Of a stretch of 64,000 bases of DNA, positions 45,225-53,835 are shown in pieces. The notes beneath the pieces are model-generated. The model saw only the letters and a program-made list of their open reading frames with translations, searched no databases and was not told the DNA's origin. Every line of letters begins with the position of its first letter. Positions within the stretch are counted from its first letter, which is position 1. The translations under genes and the position numbers were made by a program. The DNA is from Sinobacterium caligoides (GTDB lineage: Bacteria; Pseudomonadota; Gammaproteobacteria; Pseudomonadales; Sinobacteriaceae): positions 558,001 through 622,000 of the forward strand of contig NZ_RKHR01000003.1 of the NCBI RefSeq assembly GCF_003752585.1, given 5' to 3'.

Positions 45225-45331
45225 AGCAGGGTAAAGCTCGCTAACACCAATAAGATTAATAAGTTGCCACGGTGTGTCGCCTGCACATGGTCTTCTAAAA
45301 TGGCGCTAAATCGGTTTGTTAATCGTGTCAT
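45221..45331 (-). CDS. Possible small membrane protein
   Basis: A 36-codon frame begins MTRLTNRFSAILEDHVQATH and ends with a hydrophobic stretch (NLLILLVLASFTLL) that could span the membrane. AGGAAG lies about 12 bases before the ATG and a weaker GAG next to it. It overlaps the end of the convergent regulator gene by four bases. No family is recognised. It may be a real small-protein gene or chance. Confidence 0.25.
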   Translation of the reverse strand: MTRLTNRFSAILEDHVQATHRGNLLILLVLASFTLL

Positions 45332-45646
45332 CTCTTTTCTTCCTAGTCGCGCGCTGTCGCTACCTGCTATAGGTATTTCTGGGCGGGTGTTTCTGAGCGG
45401 GTATTTCTGGAGGGATTTTATGGCGAGCATTCTAACCAGTATGGGAGGAAAAAAACATAGGTAAAGGCCGACAAATGTAGAGAAATATCGTTATTTCTTA
45501 TGCAAAAGCGCCGATCTGTCGAAACCCTCGTCCACGCCTCTTTCGTCATAATAGCGCTTCTCTCTGCACGAGCTAATTCCTACCGGCTATACTCACAGCT
45601 ATACGGCACCTCATCCAGTCCGCATCACCTGCAAGGAAATACTGGC
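45225..45646. other. Gap between the regulator and the oxidoreductase gene
   Basis: This 420-base stretch holds the possible small protein gene (45221-45331) and three tandem copies of a 14-base unit at 45374-45414. The promoter of the catabolic operon should be near its right end, but I see no clear one. The upstream part of the long frame beginning at 45500 has no conserved features, and I treat it as non-coding. Confidence 0.4.
45374..45414 (+). repeat. Three imperfect tandem copies of a 14-bp unit
   Basis: TATTTCTGGGCGGG, TGTTTCTGAGCGGG and TATTTCTGGAGGG follow one another without spacing. They lie in the noncoding gap upstream of the oxidoreductase gene. They could be slippage products or binding sites. 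Confidence 0.6.
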
Positions 45647-48600
45647 ATGACGAATAAAATCCGGTCCATCTCCGCGTCGCCCACCGAATCTACCCTGAGC
45701 GACAAATTTCAACAGCACGGCACAGTGCTGCTCAGCGGCATCGAAGCCCTCGCCCGCCTCGCTCTGCTGCAAGCCGAGCTCGATCAACAGCACGGCATCG
45801 ACAGCGCCGGCTTCATCTCGGGTTACCGCGGCTCGCCGATCGGCGGTCTCGACCAGGTACTGTGGAAACAGCAGACATTACTCGAACAACACCGCATCTA
45901 CTTTCAGCCCGGTCTCAACGAAGATCTCGCCGCCACCGCGGTCTGGGGCAGTCAACAGGCCGGCATTATCGGTGAGGCAAAATATCAAGGTGTGTTCGCT
46001 CTCTGGTACGGCAAGGGACCCGGTGTCGACCGCAGCATGGACGCCATCAAGCACGCCAACGCGGCGGGTACCGCCGCCTACGGAGGTGTTCTCGCCCTGG
46101 CCGGCGACGACCACGGCGCCCGCTCCTCCACGCTACCGCATCAGAGCGAACATCTATTCATCGCCGCCGGCATCCCAGTACTCAACCCCGCTGGTATCGA
46201 AGAGCTCATCGACTTCGGGCTCTATGGCTGGGCGATGTCACGCTACAGCGGCTGCTGGGTAGCGCTTAAGGCGATCACCGAGAACATGGACAGCCGCGCC
46301 AATATCGACATCGATCTATCCCGCATCAACATCGTCAACCCCGACCTCGAGCTGCCTGCCGACGGCCTCCACCTGCGCTGGCCTGACACCCCCGTCGAAC
46401 AGGAATTTCGCCTACAGCGCCACAAGATCTATGCCGCTCGTGCCTTCTGCCTCGCCAACCAGCTTGATCGTATTGTCGTCGACCCGCCCAACGCCCGGCT
46501 GGGCATCATCACTACCGGCAAAGCCTATCACGACGTACGCCAGGCGCTGCTCGACCTGGGCATCGATGGTGACCAGCAGGAGCACTCTATTCGCTTGCTG
46601 AAAATCGGCATGAGCTGGCCGCTGGAACCCAATATTGTGCACCGCTTTGCCAAGGGGCTCAGGGAGATCCTAGTCGTCGAGGAGAAGCGCTCGATCATCG
46701 AAGACCAGCTCACCGGCCAACTCTATAACTGGCCGGTCGATGAGCGCCCCACCGTTGTCGGTGAATTCGACGAACAGCAACAACTATTGCTCGGTAACAC
46801 CGGCGAGCTCGACCCCGCCATCGTCGCCACGGTCATCGCCGCTCGTCTGGCCCCCTTCTACCAGTCGGCCGCCATCGAACAGCGTGTGCAATTCTTGCAG
46901 CAACAATACCAAGCCTTACAACAGGCCCACTTTTCGCTCATCCGTAAACCACACTATTGCTCTGGCTGCCCACACAACAGCTCCACCGTCGTGCCCGAAG
47001 GCAGCCATGCCATGGCCGGCATCGGCTGCCACTACATGGCCACCTGGATGGGGCGCGACACCCTCACTTTCACACAGATGGGTGGCGAGGGCGTCACCTG
47101 GATTGGCCAGGCCCGTTTCACTCAGTGTGATCATGTCTTTCAAAACCTCGGTGACGGCACCTATCTGCACTCCGGCAGCCTCGCCATCCGCGCCGCCCTC
47201 GCCGCCAAGGTCAATATCACCTACAAGATCCTCTTCAACGATGCCGTCGCCATGACTGGCGGCCAACCCTTGGATGGCAGCCTGAACGTGCCGCAACTCA
47301 GTCAGCAACTCTACAGTGAAGGCGTTAAGGTCATTGCCCTCGTCACCGATGCTCCGCACCAGTACGATAAGTCAGCGGATTTCGCCCCGGTCGTCGAGAT
47401 TTTTCATCGACGCGAACTCGACAATCTACAGCGACGACTGCGTCAGACCAAGGGGGTGAGCTGCCTGATCTTCGACCAAACCTGTGCCGCCGAAAAACGT
47501 CGCCGACGCAAGCGCGGGGCCTACCCCGATGTCGCCAAGCGGCTGTTTATCAACCGTGAACTCTGCGAGGGCTGTGGCGACTGCTCGACTGCCTCCAACT
47601 GCCTCAGCATCGTCCCCGTCGAAACCACCCTCGGCCGCAAACGCGAAATTGACCAGGAAGGCTGCAACAAAGATTACAGCTGCCTCGAGGGCTTCTGTCC
47701 CAGCTTCGTCTCTCTCGAGGGCGCTCGCTTGAAGCGGCAGGTACGTGACCTTAGCGGCTTCCCTCCCCCTGATGAAGTCGGCGCTATCGACTGCCGTGAA
47801 GGCTACAATATCGTGCTGACCGGCATCGGCGGCACCGGCATTGTCACCGCCTCGGCGTTACTGTCCATGGCCGCCCACCTAGAAGGCAAAATCACCAAGA
47901 GTATCGACATCACCGGCTTGGCACAGAAGTTCGGTGCCGTCACGAGCCACGTGCGTATCGCCGAACGTCCTCACCAGCTTTTCACCGCGCGCATTCCTGC
48001 GGGCTGCAGCCATCTGCTGCTAGGCTTCGATCTCGCTGTCTCCAGCATGGATGAGAGCCTAGCGCTACTCGATAAGCACAGCAGCTTCGGCATCATCAAT
48101 GAGCACCAAAGCATCACCGCTGACTTTATTCACGATGTACAACACCCCTTCCCGAAACCGCCGCTGCTAAATAACTTATACCGCTTGCTCGGTGACAAGA
48201 TCAGCTGCTTCAATCCTTATCGGCTCTCCCAAGAGTGGCTGGGTAGTCCTCGCTACTGCAACACCGTCCTGCTCGGTCACGCCTACCAGCTCGGCAAGCT
48301 GCCAGTCAGTGCCAGCAGTTTGCAGCAGGCTATCCGCCTCAACCAGACCGACCAAGAGGAAAACCTGCTGGCCTTCACCCTCGGCCGACTCAGCGTCACC
48401 GTTAGCGAACACCTGAGGCAAAAAATCGCCACCCACGCGGCGCCGCCAGACACCCTCGCCGAGTGCCTCGAAAGCTATTGCCAACGTCTCACCAACTACC
48501 ATAATGCACGCTATGCTCGTCGCTTCCAGCAACGTATCGAGCGACTCTCCGCCATCGAGCTGGCAACTCACAGCCACGACTATCTTGCCATCGCAGCGGC

Positions 48601-49186
48601 ACACAGCTACTACAAACTGCTCGCCTGTAAGGACGAGTTCGAAGTCGCCCGCCAACTGACCAGCTCGGCGTTCACAGAGCAGTTGGACAAAACCTTTAGT
48701 GGCGATTTCAGTATTCACTACCACCTCGCCGCCCCCTATCTGCGTCACCACCACAAGCGTCATCACAGCGGCAACAACAGTACTGATAACAACACTGATC
48801 ACAACACTGATAACAACACGACGGGGGTGAAACGTCATTTCGGGGGATACTTCCGGCTGCCACTGCGTCTGCTGGCAAAACTGCGCTGGCTGCGCTTTAC
48901 GCCGCTCAACCCTTTCCGCCTACAGGCTGATCGACGCCTCGAACAGCAGACCTTGACCGACTTTGAAGCAGACTGTCAGCTCATCGAGCAGCACCTGCAG
49001 GCGCGTAATGTAGACATCGCACTTGAGCTACTACAGCTGCCTCTCGAGTATCGTGGCTATGGCCACATCAAACACGCCAACATCACCCGGCTCAGCGCTC
49101 AACGCGAGCAGTTAAGAGGGCAGTTATCGACTATTATTCAAACGGATAAGGAAAGCTCAAGGCAGTCGAGCCGGCCGCTAAAATAA
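45647..49186 (+). CDS. Indolepyruvate/2-oxoacid ferredoxin oxidoreductase, fused large form
   Basis: This 1179-residue protein joins all parts of a 2-oxoacid:ferredoxin oxidoreductase: an N-terminal ThDP-fold domain, a second ThDP domain with CSGCPHNS (C438 onward) and DAVAMTGGQPLDG, a ferredoxin-like domain from C640 (CEGCGDC with further Cys), and the gamma domain starting GIGGTGIVTASALL near residue 725. It would turn aryl- or branched 2-oxoacids into acyl-CoA, with electrons going to ferredoxin. The ATG at 45647 follows AAGGAAA, and MTNKIRSISAS leads directly into the family. A run of NNTD repeats interrupts the C-terminal domain. It is followed by leucine dehydrogenase and a thiolase. 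Confidence 0.87.
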   Translation: MTNKIRSISASPTESTLSDKFQQHGTVLLSGIEALARLALLQAELDQQHGIDSAGFISGYRGSPIGGLDQVLWKQQTLLEQHRIYFQPGLNEDLAATAVWGSQQAGIIGEAKYQGVFALWYGKGPGVDRSMDAIKHANAAGTAAYGGVLALAGDDHGARSSTLPHQSEHLFIAAGIPVLNPAGIEELIDFGLYGWAMSRYSGCWVALKAITENMDSRANIDIDLSRINIVNPDLELPADGLHLRWPDTPVEQEFRLQRHKIYAARAFCLANQLDRIVVDPPNARLGIITTGKAYHDVRQALLDLGIDGDQQEHSIRLLKIGMSWPLEPNIVHRFAKGLREILVVEEKRSIIEDQLTGQLYNWPVDERPTVVGEFDEQQQLLLGNTGELDPAIVATVIAARLAPFYQSAAIEQRVQFLQQQYQALQQAHFSLIRKPHYCSGCPHNSSTVVPEGSHAMAGIGCHYMATWMGRDTLTFTQMGGEGVTWIGQARFTQCDHVFQNLGDGTYLHSGSLAIRAALAAKVNITYKILFNDAVAMTGGQPLDGSLNVPQLSQQLYSEGVKVIALVTDAPHQYDKSADFAPVVEIFHRRELDNLQRRLRQTKGVSCLIFDQTCAAEKRRRRKRGAYPDVAKRLFINRELCEGCGDCSTASNCLSIVPVETTLGRKREIDQEGCNKDYSCLEGFCPSFVSLEGARLKRQVRDLSGFPPPDEVGAIDCREGYNIVLTGIGGTGIVTASALLSMAAHLEGKITKSIDITGLAQKFGAVTSHVRIAERPHQLFTARIPAGCSHLLLGFDLAVSSMDESLALLDKHSSFGIINEHQSITADFIHDVQHPFPKPPLLNNLYRLLGDKISCFNPYRLSQEWLGSPRYCNTVLLGHAYQLGKLPVSASSLQQAIRLNQTDQEENLLAFTLGRLSVTVSEHLRQKIATHAAPPDTLAECLESYCQRLTNYHNARYARRFQQRIERLSAIELATHSHDYLAIAAAHSYYKLLACKDEFEVARQLTSSAFTEQLDKTFSGDFSIHYHLAAPYLRHHHKRHHSGNNSTDNNTDHNTDNNTTGVKRHFGGYFRLPLRLLAKLRWLRFTPLNPFRLQADRRLEQQTLTDFEADCQLIEQHLQARNVDIALELLQLPLEYRGYGHIKHANITRLSAQREQLRGQLSTIIQTDKESSRQSSRPLK
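48773..48820 (+). repeat. 12-bp tandem repeat coding for Asn-Asn-Thr-Asp in the oxidoreductase gene
   Basis: The unit AACAACACTGAT is present at 48788-48799, with variants before (48773-48787), after (48800-48811) and a partial copy at 48812-48820. It encodes a low-complexity NNSTD-NNTD-HNTD-NNTT segment at about residues 1043-1058. The unit is a multiple of three, so copy-number changes keep the frame. Confidence 0.85.
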
Positions 49187-49303
49187 CGCTCGACTATAAG
49201 CCGTAAACTAATTCGTCTTTGCCTCGTCATGTTGATAACCCTACACTGCTAGCGGTATCCCAGTCCGGCAACGACACCCTCATCGAGCAATGGCAGGCGT
49301 GTG

Positions 49304-50419
49304 ATGAAAATATTTGATAACCCACACGATAATCAGCACGAATATCTCGCCTTCTGCAATGATCGCGACAGCGGTCTGCGCGCCATCATCGCCATTCATA
49401 ACACCACGCTCGGCCCCGCCGTCGGCGGCTGCCGCATGTTCAACTACGCCACAGAGCAAGACGCCATCGACGATGCCCTGCAGCTCTCTGAAGCCATGAC
49501 CTATAAGGCCGCCATGGCCAACCTGCCCTACGGTGGTGGTAAAAGCATCATAATCGGCGACCCTAGCTGCGACAAAAGCACCGCGAAATTCCATGCCATG
49601 GGTGACTTTATCGAGCGCCTACAAGGGGCTTATATCAGTGCCGAAGATGCTGGCACCAATGGCCACGACCTGACCCTGATCCGGCAGCGCACAGGCTACG
49701 TGTTCGGCGTGCGCCCCGACCCCCTCGGCTTTGGCGGTTACCGCAAGGCTAACCCCTCACCCGCAACCGCCTACGGCGTCTACCTTGGCATCAAACAGGC
49801 GCTACAAGAGCAACGGGGCAGTGATAGCCTGAGTGGTATTCGTGTCGCCATTCAAGGGGTCGGCAATGTTGGCTATGCGCTCTGTAAACTGCTACACACT
49901 GACGGGGCTCGTCTCTGGGCCAGCGACACGAACCCCAAGCAACTGCAGCGCGCCAGCTTAGGCTTTGGCGCGATGGCCGTCGACAACGAGGAGATCCACC
50001 GCCTCGATGTGGATGTCTTCGCCCCCTGTGCCATGGGGCAGAGCCTAAACCATCACACCGCCCCGCAGTTACTCGCGCGTATTGTCGCCGGTTCAGCGAA
50101 CAATCAGTGCAGCCATATTGAGATCGCCGAGCGTCTTCATCAGCGCGGGGTATTGCTCTGCCCTGACTTTGTCATCAACGCCGGCGGGCTCATCGACCTG
50201 GCACATGATTTCGATGGCCGCAGACACGACTTCAGCCTAAGCCTACAACGCATTCCCGACAATCTTGCGGAAATTTTCACCGCCGCCAAACAACAGAATC
50301 TCAGCCCTGTTATCATCGCACAAAACCTCGCCCTGCAGCGCCTACAATCGATCCCCAGCAGCCACTTCACCCACCACCTCAACAGCCTGCGTGGCAGCGC
50401 GATGAGCTACCTACCTTAA
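49304..50419 (+). CDS. Leucine dehydrogenase-type amino acid dehydrogenase
   Basis: The 371-residue protein has MTYKAAMANLPYGGGKSII, where the two lysines are K68 and K80, exactly the numbering of the catalytic lysines in Bacillus leucine dehydrogenase when the ATG at 49304 is used (a GTG lies one codon upstream). The Rossmann motif is QGVGNVGYALC. It deaminates leucine, valine or phenylalanine to the 2-oxoacid with NAD. In this set it would feed the ferredoxin oxidoreductase encoded upstream. Leucine and phenylalanine dehydrogenases cannot be told apart with certainty here. Confidence 0.87.
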   Translation: MKIFDNPHDNQHEYLAFCNDRDSGLRAIIAIHNTTLGPAVGGCRMFNYATEQDAIDDALQLSEAMTYKAAMANLPYGGGKSIIIGDPSCDKSTAKFHAMGDFIERLQGAYISAEDAGTNGHDLTLIRQRTGYVFGVRPDPLGFGGYRKANPSPATAYGVYLGIKQALQEQRGSDSLSGIRVAIQGVGNVGYALCKLLHTDGARLWASDTNPKQLQRASLGFGAMAVDNEEIHRLDVDVFAPCAMGQSLNHHTAPQLLARIVAGSANNQCSHIEIAERLHQRGVLLCPDFVINAGGLIDLAHDFDGRRHDFSLSLQRIPDNLAEIFTAAKQQNLSPVIIAQNLALQRLQSIPSSHFTHHLNSLRGSAMSYLP

Positions 50420-50600
50420 CCATCATCAGTGTGGCTAATAAGCACTATAATGCGCCGATCGCCCCCGATCTTGCGGCATACCCACCGACGCCCTTGTATC
50501 GCCTGCCCCGCTATGGCTAAATGGCCATCGAATACGTTCAATTAGGGCCGTCTGTGCGCCATTTCGCCAACGGCACCGTATAAAAACAAGGATTCCCGCT

Positions 50601-51776
50601 ATGTCTGATGATGTTGTAATTGTCTCTGGTGCCCGTACCCCTATGGGCGGCCTACTCGGTGAGCTCAGTGCGCTGACCGCCGTCGAGCTCGGCACCACCG
50701 CCATCGAAGCCAGCATCGAGCGCGCTGGCATTGACGCCAGCGAGATCGAAGAAGTTTACATGGGCTGCGTCTTGGCCGCGGGCCTCAAGCAAGCTCCCGC
50801 CCGCCAAGCTGCCATCGCCGCCGGCATTCCCAATCACGCCGGTGCTGTCACACTGAACAAGCTCTGCGGCTCCGGCATGCAGGCCGTTGTCTTCGCCCAC
50901 GACGCGATCAAAGCTAATACCTGTAAGGTTGCCATTGCTGGCGGTATGGAGAGCATGTCGAACGCTCCCCACATCATCAACGGCGCCCGCGGTGGTGTCG
51001 GCACTGGCGCTCGCTCGCTGGAAGACCACATGTTCTTCGACGGCTTACAAGATGCCAGCACCGGCCGCCTAATGGGCAGCTTTGCTCAGCAGACTGCCGA
51101 TGACAACAACATCAGCCGTGAAGAGATGGACGCTTTCGCCATCCAATCACTGCAACGTGCCACCCAGGCGATCGAAGACGGTGTGCTGCTCGAAGAGACC
51201 GTGCCCGTCGTCATCAAGAGCCGTCGCGGTGAAACCACCATCACCAACGACGAGCAGCCACCTAAGGCTAAGCTCGACAAGATTCCACAACTGCGTCCTG
51301 CCTTCGCCAAAGACGGTACCATCACCGCCGCTAACGCCTCTTCGATCTCTGACGGTGCCTCGGCACTGTTGATGATGAGTGAGTCTGAAGCCAAGGCACG
51401 CGGTTTAACACCGCTGGCTCGTATCAAGGCGCACGCCCGCAACTCGCACGAGCCATCGCTGTTTACCACTGCACCGATCGGCTCGATGCAGAAAGTCTTG
51501 GATAAGGCTGGCTGGAGCACAGACGACGTCGACCTGTGGGAAATTAACGAAGCTTTCGCCATGGTCACCATGTTAGCGATCAAAGAGCTGGCACTAGATC
51601 CTGCCAAGGTCAACATCTATGGCGGTGCCTGCGCTCAGGGCCACCCAGTTGGCTCTACCGGCTCACGCATCATCCTCACCCTAATCCACGCCCTCAAGCG
51701 TGCAGGCAAGAGCAAAGGCGTCGCCTCACTCTGCATCGGTGGCGGTGAAGCGTTGGCGGTTGCCCTCGAGGTCTAA
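50601..51776 (+). CDS. Acetyl-CoA C-acyltransferase (thiolase)
   Basis: The 391-residue protein is a complete biosynthetic-type thiolase. The nucleophile is C89 in LNKLCGSGMQ; the general acid/base residues are H348 in GGACAQGHPVG and C378 in SLCIGGGEA; and NEAFA is present. It joins or splits acyl-CoA units. Its place after leucine dehydrogenase and the oxidoreductase suggests use in the same amino-acid catabolic route, or in acetoacetyl-CoA handling. A strong terminator follows. Confidence 0.92.
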   Translation: MSDDVVIVSGARTPMGGLLGELSALTAVELGTTAIEASIERAGIDASEIEEVYMGCVLAAGLKQAPARQAAIAAGIPNHAGAVTLNKLCGSGMQAVVFAHDAIKANTCKVAIAGGMESMSNAPHIINGARGGVGTGARSLEDHMFFDGLQDASTGRLMGSFAQQTADDNNISREEMDAFAIQSLQRATQAIEDGVLLEETVPVVIKSRRGETTITNDEQPPKAKLDKIPQLRPAFAKDGTITAANASSISDGASALLMMSESEAKARGLTPLARIKAHARNSHEPSLFTTAPIGSMQKVLDKAGWSTDDVDLWEINEAFAMVTMLAIKELALDPAKVNIYGGACAQGHPVGSTGSRIILTLIHALKRAGKSKGVASLCIGGGEALAVALEV

Positions 51777-51802
51777 CCAGCCTTTTAGCTATTTGGTTAA
51801 GC

Positions 51803-51831
51803 AAAAAAAACCAGCCTCGGCTGGTTTTTTT
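51803..51831. terminator. Rho-independent terminator after the thiolase gene
   Basis: AAAAAACCAGC pairs with GCTGGTTTTTT around a short CTCG loop. Runs of A and T on both sides make it bidirectional, serving the thiolase gene and the convergent ThDP enzyme gene. Confidence 0.93.
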
Positions 51832-51855
51832 AGGCAAACACTTTCTTCAGTGTCG

Positions 51856-53550
51856 CTATTGCTCTTCCCACATACCGCTCATATCACCGAAAACCGCATC
51901 TATGATTACCGACTGCGTCCCCTCTAGAGATTGCAACAAAGCCTCTGAGAACTCGTGTTCATTGTTAACGGTGAAGCCCTTCATGTTGTAACTCTTCGCC
52001 ATTTCGGCGTAGGCAGGGTTCTCATGCTCAGAAACCGTAGTCGAATTAAAATCCCTCAAATTACCGTCTCGAATAGCACCACTACTGCCATCGTTCGCAA
52101 TAATAATAATGATCTTGCTCTGTATATTAAGTAACAATGCAAGCTCGTTGCTTGTCATATTGAAGCTACCGTCACCGATAAAGCTAACGACTGGCCCCTG
52201 ATGCTCTAGTGCTGCGCCCATACTGGCTGGCAGACTATAACCCATCGGGCTGTTGCGCTGCGCATGAAAGAAACGCTGAGTCAGCGATGTCTTCAGCTGT
52301 GTAATGACCAGTGAACCTATATTTCCTGTGTCACAAAGGATACAGGCATCATCGGGTAGAACATCTTGAGCCACTTTAATTAAATTTTTAGGGTGCAGCC
52401 CGCCGTTATCCTCATATACCTTCCTCACAAAGCTTAAGGCAGCATCACACTCGCGAGCAAACTCATCATGCTTTGGGTGACGAGAGTTAAGTGTAAGAAA
52501 ACTCTGTGCCGCAGTAAAAAAGCCACTAGCGCTAGTACGCATCGAATACTCTGCGGAAAACACCCTGCCAATTTCATCTTCATCCGGGTCGATGTGAGCG
52601 ATCACAGCATTGGGCAACACCGTCTTTTTATCCGACATCCAGTCCCATTCCCACTGTTCAAATCGATTACCCAAACTTAAAACAAAGTCCGCAGCCTTCA
52701 GACATTGATAGAGATAGCGATTACCACCTGTAACGCGGAGCGCACCTAAGCACAATAGATCTATTTCGTCGACATAGTCTTTCGCCAGAGGAGAAACAGC
52801 AAAAGGGATCCCCGTTTGATCAATAAAATCACGGATCTGCTGCCGAATATTGCCTCCCTCGAAAGCGCCTTCCCCAATCACAATCACAGGCTTCTGAGCG
52901 GCGTACAAGCGCGACATGATATGCTCGGTCTGCACCAAATCTGCCGCGAGAGGAGATATGCATTTATAGGTCTCCGCCGCGAGACTTTGATAATCGACCT
53001 TATGCTGCCAGTAATCCCCAGGCACATCCACATAGACTGGTCCAGGGCGGCCAGATTTTGCTACACGAAATGCTTCACGAAAAATAGTCGGGATCTCACC
53101 CGGTGTCATAGCGAGCATCGCAGACTTTGTACAAGCCTGAAAAATTTGCAGCTGATCAACCGCCCTACCGCGACCGCTGGAATCTTGTAGAGCATTCTTA
53201 CCCGCAGAATATGAGGGCACCATAGAGCCAATAATTACCATCGGAATTGAGTCTAAATGCGCCGACGCTATCCCTGCCACCATATTTTGTACGCCTGGCC
53301 CTGTAGTACCTAGAACAACCCCCACTTTACCGGATTGCTGATAATGCCCCATCGCCATATAAACGGCATTACCCTCTTGCTTATTAAAAACGACATTAAC
53401 TTGCTCATCCCGATCGATAGAATCCCAAAGAAATCGTATTTGCGCCCCAGTATGTCCAAAGGCATACTCAACGCCTTCGTTTTTCATAATATCTACGATA
53501 ATTTCACGAACTTCTTTGCCGCTCTCTTCACTCATCTCATCGATATCCAT
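51856..53550 (-). CDS. Thiamine-diphosphate enzyme of the acetolactate synthase family, substrate unknown
   Basis: The 564-residue protein has the three-domain layout of acetolactate synthase-like enzymes. The ThDP-activating Glu is in NKQEGNAVYMAMGHY, TTGPGVQNMVAGIASAHLDS follows, and the diphosphate-binding site is GDGSFNMT...ANDGSSG. The N-terminal motif reads FGHTGAQI where most relatives have a PGG-type sequence. No regulatory (small) subunit and no other Ile/Val gene is near, so it is unlikely to be IlvB itself. Candidates are decarboxylases or lyases of the same fold. It stands alone between a convergent thiolase gene and an RTX gene. Confidence 0.78.
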   Translation of the reverse strand: MDIDEMSEESGKEVREIIVDIMKNEGVEYAFGHTGAQIRFLWDSIDRDEQVNVVFNKQEGNAVYMAMGHYQQSGKVGVVLGTTGPGVQNMVAGIASAHLDSIPMVIIGSMVPSYSAGKNALQDSSGRGRAVDQLQIFQACTKSAMLAMTPGEIPTIFREAFRVAKSGRPGPVYVDVPGDYWQHKVDYQSLAAETYKCISPLAADLVQTEHIMSRLYAAQKPVIVIGEGAFEGGNIRQQIRDFIDQTGIPFAVSPLAKDYVDEIDLLCLGALRVTGGNRYLYQCLKAADFVLSLGNRFEQWEWDWMSDKKTVLPNAVIAHIDPDEDEIGRVFSAEYSMRTSASGFFTAAQSFLTLNSRHPKHDEFARECDAALSFVRKVYEDNGGLHPKNLIKVAQDVLPDDACILCDTGNIGSLVITQLKTSLTQRFFHAQRNSPMGYSLPASMGAALEHQGPVVSFIGDGSFNMTSNELALLLNIQSKIIIIIANDGSSGAIRDGNLRDFNSTTVSEHENPAYAEMAKSYNMKGFTVNNEHEFSEALLQSLEGTQSVIIDAVFGDMSGMWEEQ

Positions 53551-53777
53551 ATCAGAAATTGTTTTTATTAATTATATGCACCAACCGCTACGCTATGCTA
53601 GTCAGCATAAGCTATCCGCACAACACTGCAACGGCTTAACCATTTCAAGCCTCACCTTAAATGGGCAGTTCTATATAACGCGAAGAGTGCTCCATTTAGG
53701 CTTTACGACCACAATAATCAAACCCCCACAATCTAGCTGCGCCATTCCGCTAAATAAATATAAGTTTACTTCAACAC
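53551..53777. other. Gap between the RTX gene and the ThDP enzyme gene
   Basis: This stretch contains the promoter region of the ThDP enzyme and the sequence past the RTX terminator. No gene or RNA was recognised. Confidence 0.4.
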
Positions 53778-53800
53778 AAAAAACGGAGCCATTAGCTCCG
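53778..53800 (-). terminator. Rho-independent terminator of the large RTX gene
   Basis: On the minus strand CGGAGC pairs with GCTCCG around TAATG and is followed by six T (53783-53778). It lies about 35 bases after the RTX stop codon. Confidence 0.85.
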
Positions 53801-53835
53801 CCTCTACTCAAACGATACTAAGCAACTAACAAAGG

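Noticed and set aside
45500-45646. N-terminal extension of the oxidoreductase from an upstream start
   Set aside because: The added 49 residues look like untranslated DNA, while the ATG at 45647 has a good ribosome-binding site and leads directly into the family sequence.
48176-48838. Minus-strand open frame of about 220 codons inside the oxidoreductase gene
   Set aside because: It is antisense to a conserved coding region, and its Val-Ile-Ser repeats are the reverse of the NNTD repeat.
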